From contig JAVTVY010018928.1 in the NCBI GenBank assembly GCA_036873755.1, positions 19,664 through 83,663 on the forward strand: DNA of 64,000 nt, written 5' to 3'. This stretch comes from Hanleya hanleyi. Its lineage: Eukaryota; Mollusca; Polyplacophora; Lepidopleurida; Hanleyidae. A program made the translations under genes and the position numbers. The notes beneath the pieces were generated by a model that was not told where the DNA came from, did no database searches, and saw only the letters and a program-made list of their open reading frames with translations. Each line of letters opens with the position of its first letter. The first letter of the stretch is position 1. Shown here piece by piece: positions 10,735 through 21,754 of the stretch.

Positions 10735-11339
10735 ACAGGTCCAGCACAGTATTTCAATTGGGATATATTATCCCAATATCTATGAAAACATTTGAACAAG
10801 ATTCAATCATTTTGATTGGTGTTTTCTTCAACTTGATTGGAGGATATAAGACGATTTGTGACTTTTTCCAACAACATGTATATCAAGGGCTAGTCGCCTG
10901 AGGTGGAGGAAATAAAGCACCCAATACGTCACATGTTCAACAGCTCATAGCATCAGGTTTTTGTACATTTATCAATTATTACTGAATATGGATGATTTTT
11001 GGTTGAAATATTCCAAATGGGATATATACATCCCATTTGGGATATGTCAACTATAAATCATCCGTAATTACCAGTGATATTCAGTCATGGCTGGTAAATG
11101 TAAAAATAGTATATGCTATGAACTGTTGAACATGTAACCTTTTATTTCCCCGCCTCGGCCAACTAGCCTGTTCTTGTTGTAAACACTGGTTGTTACATCA
11201 GTCTTAAAACCTCTCATCAAGTTAAAAATGATTAAATCTCATCAGTTGTGAAAATGAATGTATTCAAATGTTTTCAGAGACAATGTTTTCAGAGACATTG
11301 GGATAATATATCACAATTGGGATATTGTGCTGGACCTGT
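10735..11339. mobile_element. Foldback MITE with TTA target duplication
   Basis: The ends are ACAGGTCCAGCAC and its reverse complement GTGCTGGACCTGT, flanked on both sides by TTA (10732-10734, 11340-11342). The arms stay partly complementary inward, including the hairpin ATTGGGATA-TAT-TATCCCAAT on the left and a central AAATGGGATAT palindrome near 11018-11041. No transposase. A 3 bp TTA duplication would suit a PIF/Harbinger-type mobiliser, which is an inference. The second copy begins at 63909 and is cut by the window. Confidence 0.8.
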
Positions 11340-12061
11340 TTAGGATTAGCAAGTGGTTCGATGTTGTTTCAGGCAATAAAGTACCCTTGAAACCTCAGCC
11401 AGAGTAAAATTTACCTGAAGGATATCTTGCACTGCTAGAAGTGCAACACACATTCCATTGTTGTCCCTGATTCAATTGTACTAAGCCAATCTTGCAATGG
11501 AATCTCTAAAGTTCCTTTATGTTGACAAATATTGATCCCACAAAAAGATTAATTCACTGATTAATTTGAACAGTCCTGGCAATGTATGTGCTCTCGGTTT
11601 TATTATGATCTATGGAATGGACGGCACTCGAAAGTTTCGCTTCAAGTTGATGAAACTCTCAGAGCAGTTATTGGGCTCAATTTCGGCTGGTTGAGGGACA
11701 ATTCATTCACATTCTTGGCGGAAGTCAGGATCAAGGAAATCCTGATCCACAGTCATTACATCTGACAGGATTGCAGCTTCATGTAACTGTTCTTCTGTCA
11801 CAGAAATACCTGCAATAAAAATGTCACAGACATTATCGTATATGTTTCAAGCATGACAATTGATGTACTGGTACCACCAATTCCAAAGTGATAATTTTCA
11901 AGAAAAATATCAAATTGCCATTGCTGTAGTTCAAATTAGCAATCTTAATAAATTAATATCCTATCGATGCTCCCCAATGGTAATGTCGCTGTATAGGATC
12001 TTACATATTTCAAATGAATTTGGTGTTCTGAGCGCCCATACCATGGATATTTAATAGCATT

Positions 12062-12400
12062 ATGACATCATGGTCGCATCTGGACTCCTCCATTTGCAGT
12101 CGGGGAGGAGAGGTTCACTGTGTCCATTTGCCCCAATGCTTACACCTAAGATCAGTCCATATATTTACCCTGTATTATGGCGCCACAATGTCGGGACCGC
12201 GGCAACATGTGTGCGAGTCGGCTAATTCAGCTGAGCCAAACAGAAATTCTTTGTCATCAATGTTCCCGTCAAAGCACTATGAAGTTAGATCCTACAAGCG
12301 ACAGTATCCAAATGGGGAGCAGATAGGATTTAATTCCTACGAAGTAGGCTCTCATTTGCAAATTGTCCGGTAATGAGTGAGTGAGTGAGTCAGTTCATCC
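12062..12400. other. GC-richer segment in integrase intron 3, ends in (GTGA)n
   Basis: Plus strand open for 103 codons (12062-12373), followed by GAGTGAGTGAGTGAGT at 12376-12391. I do not recognise the peptide. The tetranucleotide run resembles a short retroelement tail, but no tRNA-like head was found. Confidence 0.3.
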
Positions 12401-12794
12401 AAATCCTTTTGTCGGCAAAATAATGAGAACCATTGAAGGTGCATTAGGGGACTGTTACCAGCAAGTTATGAGCTGACCAACTTTTGATGAAAATTTCTGG
12501 TGATTTTTGATGAAAATCACTGTGATTCTGACTTGGGCTGTGCTCATCTTAATATAGGCAGGATTTCAACTTGGGGGAGTTTCCAAGAGTTCGGTTCGCA
12601 TCGGAGTCTTATTTACCCTACATCGTAGGTCTTGTGACGTTAGTCACACTGCCGTGTTTTAATTAGATTGTACAAATTAGATAAGTGTGGTGCACATTAC
12701 GGAAGAGATTTTAGGGCTACTGTGAAGTGTTGCAGTAAGGTCAAATTTACATAACTTTGCAAATATTAAGCAAGGTCTATAATTATCTAATGGG

Positions 12795-13165
12795 AACCAA
12801 TAGAGAACTTGCACATTGCTAGATAATCCGGTTATTGCTCCTCACTTTCTCTCGGTGCTCTTTCATCATTCGCTAGGGTTTGTGATCATGGCAATCTGCT
12901 CGTTTTACCAGACTGCTGGTGGTAGCCTTGGTAAATAGCTAATTGCCTAGAGTTATCTCCCCTTACTCAGTCTATGGGGAACCAATAGAGAACTTGCACA
13001 TTGCTGTTAGTTAATCTGGTTATTGTTCCGCACTTCCTCCCGTTGCTCTTCCATCATCTGCTAGAGTTTGTGATCACGGCAATCTGCTTGTTTCGCCGGA
13101 CTGCTCGTGGTAGCCTAGAAATGAATAGCTAATTGCCAGAGTTGTCTCCCCTTACACAGCCCGGA
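12795..13165. repeat. 185 bp direct repeat inside integrase intron 3
   Basis: Two copies start AACCAATAGAGAACTTGCAC at 12795 and 12980. They share TTGTGATCA, GGCAATCTGC, GGTAGCCT and GTTATCTCCCC-like segments in order. A short inverted third piece (GTTATTGTGCAAGTTCT) lies near 13239-13255. Confidence 0.8.
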
Positions 13166-13822
13166 AAACTTAACAGAAACCTGAGCATATACAATGGAAA
13201 CGCATAGCGCGAAAGTGAGGAACTATAGATGGATTAGTTATTGTGCAAGTTCTTCATTGCTCTACAAACATGATACATTATATTTATTAAAGAACAGGTA
13301 TAACTAAATTGGATGATTTGTTCATCAGTGTTCAAAAGAGATAGCATGTTTATCATGCCAATCAACAACTTGTATACAAACCGCATTCTTGAAGACCATA
13401 TTTCTGGGGAAACTCATATTATGTGGTTTGGAATACCATCTGGTAAGACAGTATCCTTCTGCGCTCGTATCCGGTGTGAGTTCCATATCGTGTCCTTGAA
13501 TGCATCTACCTCTTTCTGAAGCAGTGAGATCATCAAGTATGCCAGCAACTGCCTGAAATCAAGGAAGGATGTTACATAAAATTGTACCGTTTCAAATGTA
13601 CCGTTTTATCTTGAAGCTCGATCATGCCCATTACCATGAAATTAATCCAGTTCTCTCAAAATAAGTTCATGAAGTTGCAGAGGACAAAAGATGGAAATTA
13701 AGCATTGTTAAATATCACTGATCATGACATCTTTTGATGCACAAATTTCTTTAAGGATTAGTTTTTACACAGGTATTGTCATCATCGTGTACGTCTGTAT
13801 GCGAGTGAGATATCTGCAAAAT

Positions 13823-14190
13823 GGTTTCACCGATCAATTCCAAATTTGGTATGCTTACTTATCTAGTCCAAGGTCAGAACTTGCCTTTTGAATTTCGACC
13901 TGATTGGGCGGAAACCTTGGCGGACATCTTTAATTTATGCAAAATCACTAATGATTCATATCTCTTAAACCATTCAATTGTTCAATGTGAAAGTTGTTAC
14001 ACTTCATCAATACATGAAAAGGCTTCCTCTGAATGACCAAACTGGTTTCTCTGATTGGGTGAATAACCTGGCAGCCTGAATTGGGACCCGCTCGGGTGGA
14101 TTCCTGGACTACAATCTTTAATTCAGGCAAAATCATTGATGATCAAAATTTCTTATTACTCTCGACTGTTGAATGTGAAACTTAATTGAC
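13823..14190. repeat. Diverged direct repeat inside integrase intron 2
   Basis: ACATCTTTAATTTATGCAAAATCAC at 13923 and ACAATCTTTAATTCAGGC at 14110 begin related stretches about 186 bp apart, both ending in a TTCAATGTGAAAG-type phrase. Modest similarity only. Confidence 0.45.
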
Positions 14191-15803
14191 ATAAATCACC
14201 TGCACTGAGCAACACTATAAAGGGGCGATACTGGGTGTGAGAATGCATTGTTGAGGCTATTGTACCTCAAAAGGGCCACATCTAGATGCATTGTTGATCT
14301 CAGACAGGCTATTGTAGGTTTTGTCACGTGCTTCTTACACCAAGTATAAACCCTATAAAGTGACATTAATGTGTGAGGATTCTGTTTTTGAGATTGTTTG
14401 CTGAAACTCAGAACTAGTCGAGTCTGAAAGAGTTTATCCCTGAGCTGAGGGGTTTTCAGATGCGCAGCTTCGTATTTCTCCTGCCATCATATTTATGAAT
14501 AATCATGGCACCAAAAATAGCTGCTCACAGTTTAGACTAATACAGACTTCTAAAAGCAATGCAATACAGTACATTGCTCTGTGCAGATCAAATGAATTAT
14601 AATTAATGAATTATAATTAAACCTGAAGCAAAGATAAAGTTAAAAAATACCTGTCAACTTCATCATGTGGGTCATAATGGCCATGGTCCTTGAGAACAGC
14701 CAGGTGATGCTTGTAGTACTTTTCTAGTCTCTCATGTAACTCCTTCCACCATCTTTCAATCTTGAAATTACAACCAAGTTGAAAATACTTGAGCATATGG
14801 ACTGGAAGCAAGTTAGTCATGGGCTATTATTGAACATTTAAAATGATTGTATACCGCTCCAAAGCAGTATATCTGTCAAAATATCCATTAGCTCTGAAAT
14901 GGTTAAAGACATGGACTAGACAATGACTATACATTTAGGAATATTCTCTAACCAAAGAATTCTGTCACTGAGATAATACCATGCCAAAAATGGGAGAAGA
15001 TGGCAGATGTTGGTCTATTAACAGACAAAGCTATATGACATTCAAAAACAAGGGTTTATTTACGTTCGGTTTTACAGTCAATATTCTGGGGTAAAAATAC
15101 CACAGAAACTGAATACTGTCACTCAAAACTACTGGATTTTGAAGGATTTTGAACAGAAATACTCACTATTTTCAGAAAAATATTTCCAATGCACAAAGTC
15201 AATATCTTCAACTAAATATAATCTCGGGGGAGGTAAAAACTCAACAAGACTTTAGGCTTGCACTCTAAGACTAAAAAAAAACTCAATTTGATCAAGAAAA
15301 ACTATATTTCGATTACTAGGTTAGGCCGTTTCAAATTAATTCTATATTTCATGTCAGCTCCCTAATTGATTTGTGCTTAAGAGAGCCTAATGTTGAAAGA
15401 TACCTCACTGGTTTTTCTGAAAATCTCCAAATAAAAACACAAATGATACATCAACACCAAGACAACCTAAGTATGAAAAATAGCAAAAAAATACATCTGT
15501 AATATCTAAACATTCCAAAATGTGTCAATTATTAATCAATATAGTTAGTATTTCTCAAATTAAACTATAGGTTAACACTCAGACATTTCCAAAAGAGTTG
15601 CTGTTGTTTTGATCTCGGGCTGTGTTGTGTATTTTGCGCCCCCCCCCCCATTAATTTCGAAATCGAAAAACCCCTTCACAAGAAATGTAACACCGGCCTT
15701 ACAGCTATGGCTATGTGCAAGACATTCTTTAAAAGAATTATATGTAATCTTATCTATGATTTCAAATGTTACACATACATTAACAGTGAATACCAATTCT
15801 CAC

Positions 15804-16499
15804 TTGATTTGATGTCGAAGGACCGTACAAAACAGTATCAACAGGATCTGTACCATCAGTACCATCTCTCTGGAGGAAAGCATGGATTGTTGCAGCAATA
15901 CCCGTCTCCGTGCCCTTGTCAAGTCTTATCATACAAGGTGAAATTCTGGTCTGCAGCAGATTCTCCAAGTACCACAATCCAACAAGCCTGGGGTCAGAAT
16001 TTGAAACCCAAACACGTAACCACAGTATTTTTCTGCTGGCTGTATCAATACACCCATACACTGCCAGGGGAAAAGTACTGTTTTGATAACCCATAAGTTT
16101 GTCATGTCCGTCTAATGAATGTACCCAATTTGGACCTTCGGATGTGAAGTTTTCTTTCTTCTTTTTCCTCTTAGCACCGACCACGTCTCGCAGCTCAAGG
16201 CCAGTTGGATCTACGTCATACATTGTGTCATAAACAGCATCCCTTGTTACGAGAAGATTATGGCATACTCTAATCGTCTTCTGCATTGCTCTGTATCCTA
16301 ACAGCTTCCCAGGGCCTTCAAGCTCAAGCTTTACTGCTGCCCTTAACTGATCTGTTGTCACTGCTCTATCATGGTAATAAATCTGAAAGTATCTCAGCCG
16401 CCTGTCAAGAGTCCGTATGCTCCAGGCATACTGGGCATAGTCACGTTTTAAGAAGTCTAGCAGGTTTTCTTTTAACACGGAATCCTCACACCAAGACAT
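15804..16499 (-). CDS. Exon 1 of the integrase-like gene (catalytic core)
   Basis: 232 intact codons from ATG 16497-16499 to the donor after TSNQ. Residues 1-110 form a helical, basic region ending in a KRKKKKE patch (possible nuclear signal). Residues 120-232 hold the RNase H-like core with GPNWVHSLDGHDKL, FPLAVYGCIDTASRKILWL and IRLDKGTETG. Exon 2 continues directly with IERWW, so the TSNQ-IERWW motif of the family is restored only by splicing. Without splicing the frame stops seven codons into the intron. Confidence 0.8.
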
Positions 16500-17149
16500 G
16501 ATCTTAATATAAATTTGACATATATGTAACTCAGACAGTTATATATGCACTTGTCAACTGGAGCCCCCAACCCCACCGCTGTGGGCATAATAGAGTGGTC
16601 GCTATTTTTCGGGTCCTGCTAATTACTGCCCGTGACTGGCCGTGGGAACCCATGGGTGCCCGCGAGGTAAATTGTACTGCCTGTGGGCAGTGCAAGCGTT
16701 GCTAATTTATGTGAGAACTTTGTTAGCCTATATATTCCAAATTATGCCAGGAAAGTTCAGAGATAAATGCGGGCTATGGCAAAAGAGTTTCTATCGTTAG
16801 TCGATGTTGTAGTCCGGGTTGGGCTTCTTTCCGTTCTCTGCATTCGATTGAAAGGCCAAAAAAAGGTATGAGACTGTGTATTGATATGCCTGTGCTCGAA
16901 CGTTTGACGCCCTTCCATCTCGACATGCGAAACACGATGAGGATATCGGCCGTATAAATGTCACGCCGTAAATGTCAGCTGATCTACTGGCTTACGGTGA
17001 CCGTCACTTGCATTATACGGTTGCCGTTAAATGGACGGTACATGTTGGCATCCTCAGCTGTATTCACCGGAAAATAAACGGTTAATTTGTTAGAGTGTAT
17101 CATCATATGGACAGTGTATATCTGCAAGAGAATCTAAATGATATGGAAG
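16500..17149. other. Upstream region of the integrase-like gene
   Basis: No coding exon seen. The stretch 16900-17060 has several short inverted motifs around ACGGTGACCGT and GGCCGTATAAATG. It would be the place to look for a terminal inverted repeat if the gene belongs to a transposon. Confidence 0.4.
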
Positions 17150-18485
17150 GTGAATTGGCGGCATTATTGGATTTTTGAATCGGACCAAAAAAGGTAACTG
17201 GCACAAGTGGGCCAGAAGGGGAACCTGTGTACCAAAATTGAGAAAGATCCATGTAGTACTTCCTGAGAATTCACGATAACAAAGTTTCATCAGGAAATCC
17301 AAGATGGCTGCCTGGTGGCCATATTGGATTTTCAAATCGGACCAGAAAAGGTATCTTGCACAACTAGACCCCAAGGCGAACCTGTGTACCAAATTTGAGA
17401 AAGATCCATGCAGTATTTCCTGAAAAATCGCGATAACACATTTTCATGGGGAAATCAAAGATGGCCGCCTTGTGGCCATATTGGATTTTTGAATCGGACC
17501 AGAAAAGCTATCATGCACAACTAGACCCCAAGGAAAACCTGTGTACCAAATTTGAGAAAGATCCACGCAGTAGTTCCTGAGACATCGCGATAAAAAAGTT
17601 TCATGGGGAAACTAAGATGGCTGCCTGGTGGCCATATTGGATTTTCAAATCGGACGGGAAAAGGTGCCTTTCACAACTAGTCCCCAAGGGAAACCTGTGT
17701 AAAAAATTTGAGAAAGATCCATATAGTACTTCCTGAGAAATGACGATAACAATGTTTCATGGGGAAATCCAAGATGGCTGCCTGGTGGCCATATTGGATT
17801 TTCGAATCGGACCAGGAGAGGTATCTTGCACAACTAGACCCAAGGGGAACCTGTGTACCAAATTTGAGAAACATCCATGCAGTACTTCCTGAGAATTCAC
17901 GATAACAAAGTTTCATCGGGAAGTCCAAGATGGCTGCCTGGTGGCCATATTGGATTTTCAAACCGGACTAGAAAAGGTATCTTGCACAACTGGACCCCAA
18001 GGAAAACCTGTGTACCAAATTTGAGAAAGATCCATGCGGTAGTTCCTGAGAAATCGCGATAACAAAATTTCATGGGGGAATCCAACATGGCCGCCTTGTG
18101 GCCATATTGGATTTTCGAATCGGACTAAAAAAGTATCTTGCACAACTAGACCCCAAGGGGAACTTGTGTACCAAATTTGAAAAAGATCCCTGAAGTAGTT
18201 CCTGAGAAATCGCGGTAACAAAGTTTCATGGGGAAATCCAAGATGGCCGCCTTGTGGCCATATTGAATTTTCGAATCTGATCAAAAAGGGTATCTTGCAC
18301 AACTAGACCCCAAGGGGAACATGTATACCAAATTTGAGAAAGATCCATGAAGTAGTTCCTGAGAAATCAGGGTAACAATAATTGTTTACGGACGGACTGA
18401 CGGACGACTGACTGACGACGGACGGACGACGGACCACGGACGAAAAGTGATTTGAACAGCCCACCATCTGGTGATGGTGGGCTAA
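17150..18485 (+). mobile_element. Minisatellite-bearing, Helitron/Helentron-like non-autonomous element (3' part)
   Basis: About eight tandem units with a strict 156-157 bp period: the phrase CCATATTGGATTTT recurs at 17166, 17323, 17480, 17636, 17793, 17949, 18106 and 18262. Units carry AAGATGGC(C/T)GCCT, GATCCATG and CACAACTAGACCCCAAGG. The array is followed by GACGGACG-type microsatellite (18390-18443) and a perfect hairpin at 18458-18483 (AGCCCACCATC, 4-base loop, GATGGTGGGCT) ending in CTAA. A hairpin plus CTRR end is the 3' signature of Helitrons, and minisatellite cores are known in bivalve 'pearl'-type elements. Open minus-strand frames across the array are repeat shadows. The 5' end was not identified. 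Confidence 0.65.
18458..18485 (+). repeat. Terminal hairpin with CTAA end
   Basis: Perfect 11 bp stem, loop TGGT, followed by AA so that the element ends CTAA. It is the likely 3' terminus of the minisatellite element. Confidence 0.75.
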
Positions 18486-18870
18486 AAATGGCGGCCATGT
18501 GGGGTACCAGAAAAGTGATGTTTTCGTCAGATTTCTTCATTTTTTTGCTTTTCTGTATGGAAAAGTGAGTAAAACATATTTTATTTCATATAAGATTATT
18601 ATTTACTAATTTATCATGCAGTTTTTTGGAGGAAAAATCAACACTAAAAAAAAAGTCAAAAATTATGATCGACAAATCGTCCAAAAATGCTCACTGTGAC
18701 ATCATGGCGGCCATTTTGGATTTTTTTACATAATCTTGTAGAGCGTGGCCCAAAGAGATAGTGTGGTAAGTTTCAGCCCTCTAGCCTTTGCAATAGCGAA
18801 AATATATAGGGGCACTTTCCGTCACCCCCCCCCCCACACTACCCAGGAGTCCCAGGCCAGATAGAGTTAA
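18486..18870 (+). mobile_element. TTAA-type MITE, left end missing
   Basis: Begins inside the family sequence (ATGGCGGCCATGTGGGG) directly after the hairpin end and runs to CCCAGGCCAGATAGAGTTAA (TTAA 18867-18870). Internal phrases TTTTTTGGAGGAAAAAT, GTGACATCATGGCGG and AGTGTGGTAAGTTTCAGCC are family-typical. The other element seems to have inserted into, or recombined with, this MITE. Confidence 0.75.
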
Positions 18871-19179
18871 TTGAGCTTTTAGATCGCATAATCAACATAT
18901 TGTTATGAAGGATCTTACAATTTTATTTGGATTGTCTCGGAAATTTAAAATTCTTCATCACTTATTTGTTATTACTAATCATGTATATATAACCACAGAT
19001 ATGAAAAAAAAAACTGAATGTAAATCTTGTGCATAAAATAAATAAAAATGTAAGCAGTCTGAATAATAATAACTTTCATCGAAAGTGGTTCAATGTATAT
19101 AAGATCCCTTTTTATTTATTTATGTGTTTTTGTCTTCTCGTATTTTTATGTTGTGTACTAGTATTGGTTGTCCTCGCCG

Positions 19180-20945
19180 ATGGATATCATTTCTATATTC
19201 CTTTTTCCATAAACTGCCTTAGAAAAGTCATGTTATAAGAAAGATATCCGTGGAAAGATAAGGGCAATAACTATATTCCATATTCATGTAGTCGAGGGGA
19301 AACCGCTTTCGTTTTTTTTCAGGCGAGGGGAAAGTGCTTTATTCATGGTCAGATCGTTCAATCCATCGGTAACGGGTGGTTTCCACAGCATTGCCATATA
19401 TATATATATTGTTATTTACCTGGGGAAGACTACACAAAAGTGCGAAAATCCTACTAATTTAGAGGGGCGTGATTAATTAATTAATTCATTCATTTCTTTG
19501 TCTTTGTTACAACAGAAAACCGAGATACTGTCAAACCTTAAAAAAACCCCAGTAATTTGAGTAAATATGAAGCTTCTGATGTTTGGCCCACGGTCATACA
19601 ATATGATGAGTTATAAACTATGGAATGAGGTATTTTGTATGTAACTTCTTGGTTCAGTGATTATGATCTCCAAGCTACATGTACATCCCCTGATACATCT
19701 ATACTACACCCCCTGGTACATCAAAACTAAGCTTGGGTCACAATCTTAAACAATTATTAAACATGGGGCTCAAAGAATTCCTCGTGGCTTCCTGTTTAAG
19801 TCAGTATATTCGTTCATTTATTTCTTGGTAAGTATATTAAGCAATTTATATTTATGAGCTATTTTACTGAAAAAATAGATGTCTTTATTGCACTCTACAT
19901 TCGGGCAATGAAACGCATTTGGGAAATTCCATATCTAGTCTATTAATTAACCTATCACTTTTATTCGCAGAAAGCAGGAATTTTGAAGAGAAGGGACGAA
20001 AGCATCACTTTGCTGGTACCCGACATGGCGGTATTTTGAATTTGTCCATGATCTTCTGCTCATGGTATTATGCAAATAGGCTCAAAACACCCCCATATGA
20101 AATTGTATCAAGTTACGGAGTATCAGCTCTCAAGTTTTTGTCGTTTGGGAAATAGTACAGAAAGATTGGTAGGGGCCATTATGGCACATCCAGACCTGGT
20201 AGGGTTAATTAGAATGAGTCTGGTACCTAATTCCAATCTGACTTCAATTTCAAACTTTCTCAGATTTTTTGCCTATGAAAATCGATCAAGTAGATATAAC
20301 ATTCCAGTTAGATCAGTAGTTTAATTTCGTTCCATTTCAATCTAATGCACTGAAAATATTTTCAGTCACTTGAATAGTTCGGGATGTGAATCTATTTCTT
20401 TAATACAGTAGTTAGTTGACGACAACTATATTCAACTAATAACTCTGGAGTTAGCAGCTGTTAAACATATAGTTTGTGTGTATACATATCAGCCCATAGT
20501 TCTCAGAATTGAAAAAAAATACTTCAGTGGGTGTGTGACGTTTCACCCAGTCACATAATGATTATGTGTAAAGAGGGTAGAGTAGATTAATTATCTCAAC
20601 TACCTTTTAATGCTGACGATTCAGGCAAAATTGACATACCTTTTCTGCTGCTGCCTGCCCACTTTGATCGGCCGACATTTTTTCTTTAACTACCACTCCA
20701 GTCATAATGAGTATCTCCGCTGAACCCTAACACGAGAAATAATCTAATCATCCTTAGTGTTGTCTTTATGAGTCCAGCTGTGTACTTTATTTGACTGACA
20801 GGAGAAAGGTGATATTCTGATTTGCCGTGAGGTCGCCAGGTGCCACCCTACAGCTGGTTGGAAAAACTTGGCACAGTACAACACTTACTATGATGTGGTT
20901 ATACTGGTATGTGGAAAACTAGCAACCGAGATACGCCTAGATCTG
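19180..20945 (-). pseudogene. BRICHOS gene relic: exon 1 plus intron 1 only
   Basis: The whole stretch is a diverged copy of 36740-37975 (exon 1, intron 1 and upstream flank of the BRICHOS gene), interrupted by a MITE at 20008-20208. Exon 1 lies at 20705-20640: 22 codons from ATG with the conserved end SADQSGQAAAEK and donor GTATGT. The match stops near 19180, before the position of exon 2, and no other exons follow, so this is an orphan first exon. Confidence 0.7.
20008..20208 (-). mobile_element. TTAA-type MITE, partial, minus orientation
   Basis: ACATGGCGGTATTTTGAATTTG, TTATGCAAATAGGCTCAAAA and CACGGAGT-like phrases, ending GACCTGGTAGGG-TTAA (20205-20208). Confidence 0.7.
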
Positions 20946-20974
20946 CATCCATATATGACATCACGAATCCCACC

Positions 20975-21410
20975 ATGCCTGAGGGCCATTATGACCCCTC
21001 GCCATAATCCCCCCAACAAATTCTACCCTATCTCCGGGACGACGAAGAATTGAGGAGCTGACATACCGCGATGTGGCATTGTCGTCATTTTGTGTTCAAA
21101 ATTCCTTCTTTTCGGCGAGGAAAAGTGTCAATAACCATTTTGTGTCGCATTAGAGTATTATTCACTGAATTATCATACAGTTTTTTTCGAAGAAATTACA
21201 CATATAAAAAGTCAAAAAATCTGACCGAAAAATAGATAAAAAATGTCTTTCTAAAAATCACGTCACTTTTTTATATTTCCTAGTAGAGCTTGACCAAAGG
21301 GTACAGTGTGGTATGTTTCAACCCCCTCGCATAAGTAATAAAGAAACTAATTAGGGGCGGGCGATATGGCCAATGCTCAGGCCTGGACAGGTCCGAGGTT
21401 ACAATTACTT
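20975..21410 (+). mobile_element. TTAA-type MITE, degraded
   Basis: CCCCCCAACAAATTCTACC, CTATCTCCGGGACGACG, TTTTTTTCGAAGAAATTACAC and CAGTGTGGTATGTTTCA occur in family order. The end CAGGCCTGGACAGGTC is diverged. Confidence 0.6.
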
Positions 21411-21675
21411 ACATTAGTCACAATGTGTAACCGTGCCTTTAGATTACCTTGAGGAACATGCATCAGCGGACACGCCAATGGAATATTGTACAGTTTCTGA
21501 ATTTAAGTAAAGAAACTACCATACACTAAAACATTTCAAATTATGACCATATCATTATATGGCTCTCGGGCGCATATTTTTTTTATAAGCGTCGTTTATG
21601 AGTTGTACACATCTAGTTTATCTTACCGAACGGAAGAAATAAAGTGATATTACATTTTTCGCTTGAGTGGTTGTG

Positions 21676-21750
21676 TTAACCCTATCTGGCCTGGGCGAGG
21701 TAGACGTCTATTCCGGATGCCGTAGACCAAACAGATGATCATGATCATAA
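21676..21750 (+). mobile_element. Solo left end of a TTAA-type MITE
   Basis: TTAACCCTATCTGGCCTGGGC is an intact terminus, but the internal body is absent. It lies next to the BRICHOS relic exon at 21755, where the splice donor should be. Confidence 0.6.
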
Positions 21751-21754
21751 TCAT

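Larger units (their letters stand above)
2128..10826. repeat. Duplicon A, copy 1 (start of a ~53 kb tandem unit)
   Basis: From 2128 the sequence matches 55293 onward almost base for base to the right edge of the window (64000 corresponds to 10826). The offset is 53165, changing by one base near 2221 and by ten at the poly-T tract. To the left of 2128 and 55293 the two sequences are unrelated. Homology very likely continues past 10826, but the second copy is cut off by the window. Confidence 0.95.
11703..16499 (-). pseudogene. Four-exon DDE integrase/transposase-like gene with a frameshift
   Basis: Exon 1 is 16499-15804 (232 codons), exon 2 14760-14651, exon 3 13552-13382, exon 4 11809-11703 (stop 11703-11705). 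Borders are canonical: donors GTGAGA, GTATTT, GTTTGT; acceptors TTCAAG, TTTCAG, TTGCAG; phases fit at each join. The product of about 360 residues belongs to the integrase-core family common in cnidarian, fish and molluscan genomes. The likely triad is Asp130 (WVHSLDGHDK), Asp194 (IRLDKGTE) and Glu234 (IERWWKELHE, first residues of exon 2). Exon 3 reads KEVDAFKDTIWNSHRIRAQ then DGIPNHI, where one extra base near 13416-13421 creates a TGA at 13414-13416; in the shifted frame YEFPQKYGLQECG continues to the donor. Exon 4 gives the acidic end ISVTEEQLHEAAIL. Either a decayed host gene, an assembly error, or an old transposon gene that gained introns. Confidence 0.75.

Noticed and set aside
12062..12373. 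103-codon plus-strand frame in a GC-richer patch
   Set aside because: No recognised domain, no splice signals, and it lies in an intron of the opposite-strand integrase gene.
17090..18302. Several overlapping minus-strand frames of 60-114 codons
   Set aside because: They repeat the same peptide every 156 bp and are shadows of the minisatellite.
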